Assembly (NCBI GenBank): GCA_029934675.1
Contig: JAOZLT010000099.1
Span: 1-5,658, forward strand
Direction: 5' to 3'
From: Candidatus Altimarinota bacterium
Lineage (GTDB): Bacteria; Patescibacteriota; Gracilibacteria; UM-FILTER-43-11
DNA: 5,658 nucleotides
Part shown: piece after piece, positions 5,098-5,658 of the stretch
Numbering within the stretch: the stretch's first letter is position 1
Layout: each line of letters begins with the position of its first letter
Made by a program: the position numbers and the translations under genes
The notes under the pieces: model-generated
The model's input: only the letters and a program-made list of their open reading frames with translations
What the model was told of the DNA's origin: nothing
Database searches by the model: none

Positions 5098-5658
5098 ATG
5101 GACATTTTCACACACTCATTCAGCGGCTTAGCACTTGCAAACACCACAAAGAAGAAATTAAACAAAAAAATTGTAATTGCTTTCATTGTTTCAGCAATGA
5201 TTCCTGATATAGATGGAATACTTTTGCTATTTTCAGGAAAACTAGAAGGCCATAGGCTACTTAGTCATTCATTGGTATTCAGTCTCTTTTTAGCTGCCAT
5301 ATGTGCTTTGGCTTTCTATATTATATACAAAAAAGAAATTAAATTACTCAAGCTATATGCAATATGTATGGCAGGAATTTTGATGCATATATTTTTGGAT
5401 TCTCTGATCGTCTGGGGATGCCCACTTTTTTACCCGTTTAGCGATAAGTTCTATTCATTCAACATCTATCTGACAGTTATAGATATTTACCTTTTTACTG
5501 GATACTTATTACTATTTTTAGCATTCGCTTTTCTAAAATTAGAGATATTTAAAATTAATATGCGAAAAGCAGTGAAATTTGTATCAATATTCATTTTGAT
5601 TATCTTCGTTTCAAGGTTCCTTTTTCAATTTCAGGCAGGCAGAATCACTACATTGGAT
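5098..5658 (+). CDS. YdjM-type membrane-bound metal-dependent hydrolase (3' truncated)
   Basis: The frame runs from ATG 5098 to the window edge without a stop, giving 187 residues of an incomplete protein. It fits the YdjM/PF04307 family (LexA-regulated, membrane-bound predicted metal-dependent hydrolase in E. coli). Diagnostic residues appear in order: MDIFTHSFSGLALA (1-14, with D2 and H6), IPDIDG (35-40, D37 and D39), HRLLSHS (52-58, H52 and H57), MHIFLDS (96-102, H97 and D101), the WGCPLFYPF turn (106-114) and D129. These His and Asp residues are the expected metal ligands. Hydrophobic segments lie at about 25-45, 59-77, 86-105, 124-146 and 158-176. The substrate of this family is not established. 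There is no Shine-Dalgarno sequence; an upstream ATG at 5078 is in another frame and soon stops. The unseen C-terminus lies past the right edge. Confidence 0.88.
   Translation, partial: MDIFTHSFSGLALANTTKKKLNKKIVIAFIVSAMIPDIDGILLLFSGKLEGHRLLSHSLVFSLFLAAICALAFYIIYKKEIKLLKLYAICMAGILMHIFLDSLIVWGCPLFYPFSDKFYSFNIYLTVIDIYLFTGYLLLFLAFAFLKLEIFKINMRKAVKFVSIFILIIFVSRFLFQFQAGRITTLD

Overview
The window is an A+T-rich bacterial segment with short intergenic gaps and four protein genes. All visible stop codons are TAA and no ORF needs UGA read as an amino acid, so code 11 fits. The four-domain ribosomal protein S1 with a Lys/Glu-rich tail, the helicase-nuclease fusion, the CGAA-rich intergenic repeats and an 'SIDSAQDDK' repeat-derived peptide together suggest a Candidate Phyla Radiation (Patescibacteria) genome, perhaps Microgenomates-like. 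That placement is inference from general resemblance; no marker in the window proves it.

Layout. Positions 1-101 lie past the helicase stop and hold a well-formed minus-strand promoter (TTGACT, 17-nt spacer, TAGAAT) firing off the left edge, with a LexA/DinR-like SOS box (GAAC-N4-GTTT) in its spacer. Positions 102-3050 (minus) encode a 982-residue UvrD/PcrA-type SF1A helicase fused to a RecB-type PD-(D/E)XK nuclease with four cysteines placed as in AddB-type iron-sulfur nucleases. Positions 3051-3168 are a repeat-rich gap carrying a consensus -10 box (TATAAT) three bases before the predicted helicase transcript start codon. Positions 3169-4413 (minus) encode ribosomal protein S1. Its leader (about 85 nt) and a good promoter lie at 4414-4533. 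Positions 4534-4748 form a divergent intergenic region with C4/G4 inverted repeats, short direct repeats and a 55-nt polypurine tract. Positions 4779-5069 (plus) encode an unrecognised small three-helix membrane protein, followed after 28 nt by a YdjM/PF04307-type membrane metal-dependent hydrolase (5098 onward) cut by the right edge. A perfect 11-bp dyad covers the junction between these two genes.

How it fits together. The left half is information processing: DNA break or repair processing and translation, possibly next to an SOS-regulated gene outside the window. The right half is a divergently transcribed pair of membrane proteins of unknown role. No start codon in the window has a convincing Shine-Dalgarno sequence. 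Two predicted promoters place transcription start at, or within three bases of, the ATG, which suggests leaderless or near-leaderless mRNAs. No CRISPR array, tRNA, rRNA, transposase or integrase is visible. The best candidates for something under-described are the SOS-box promoter at the left edge, the stand-alone helicase-nuclease, the leaderless promoter architecture and the dyad-linked membrane gene pair.
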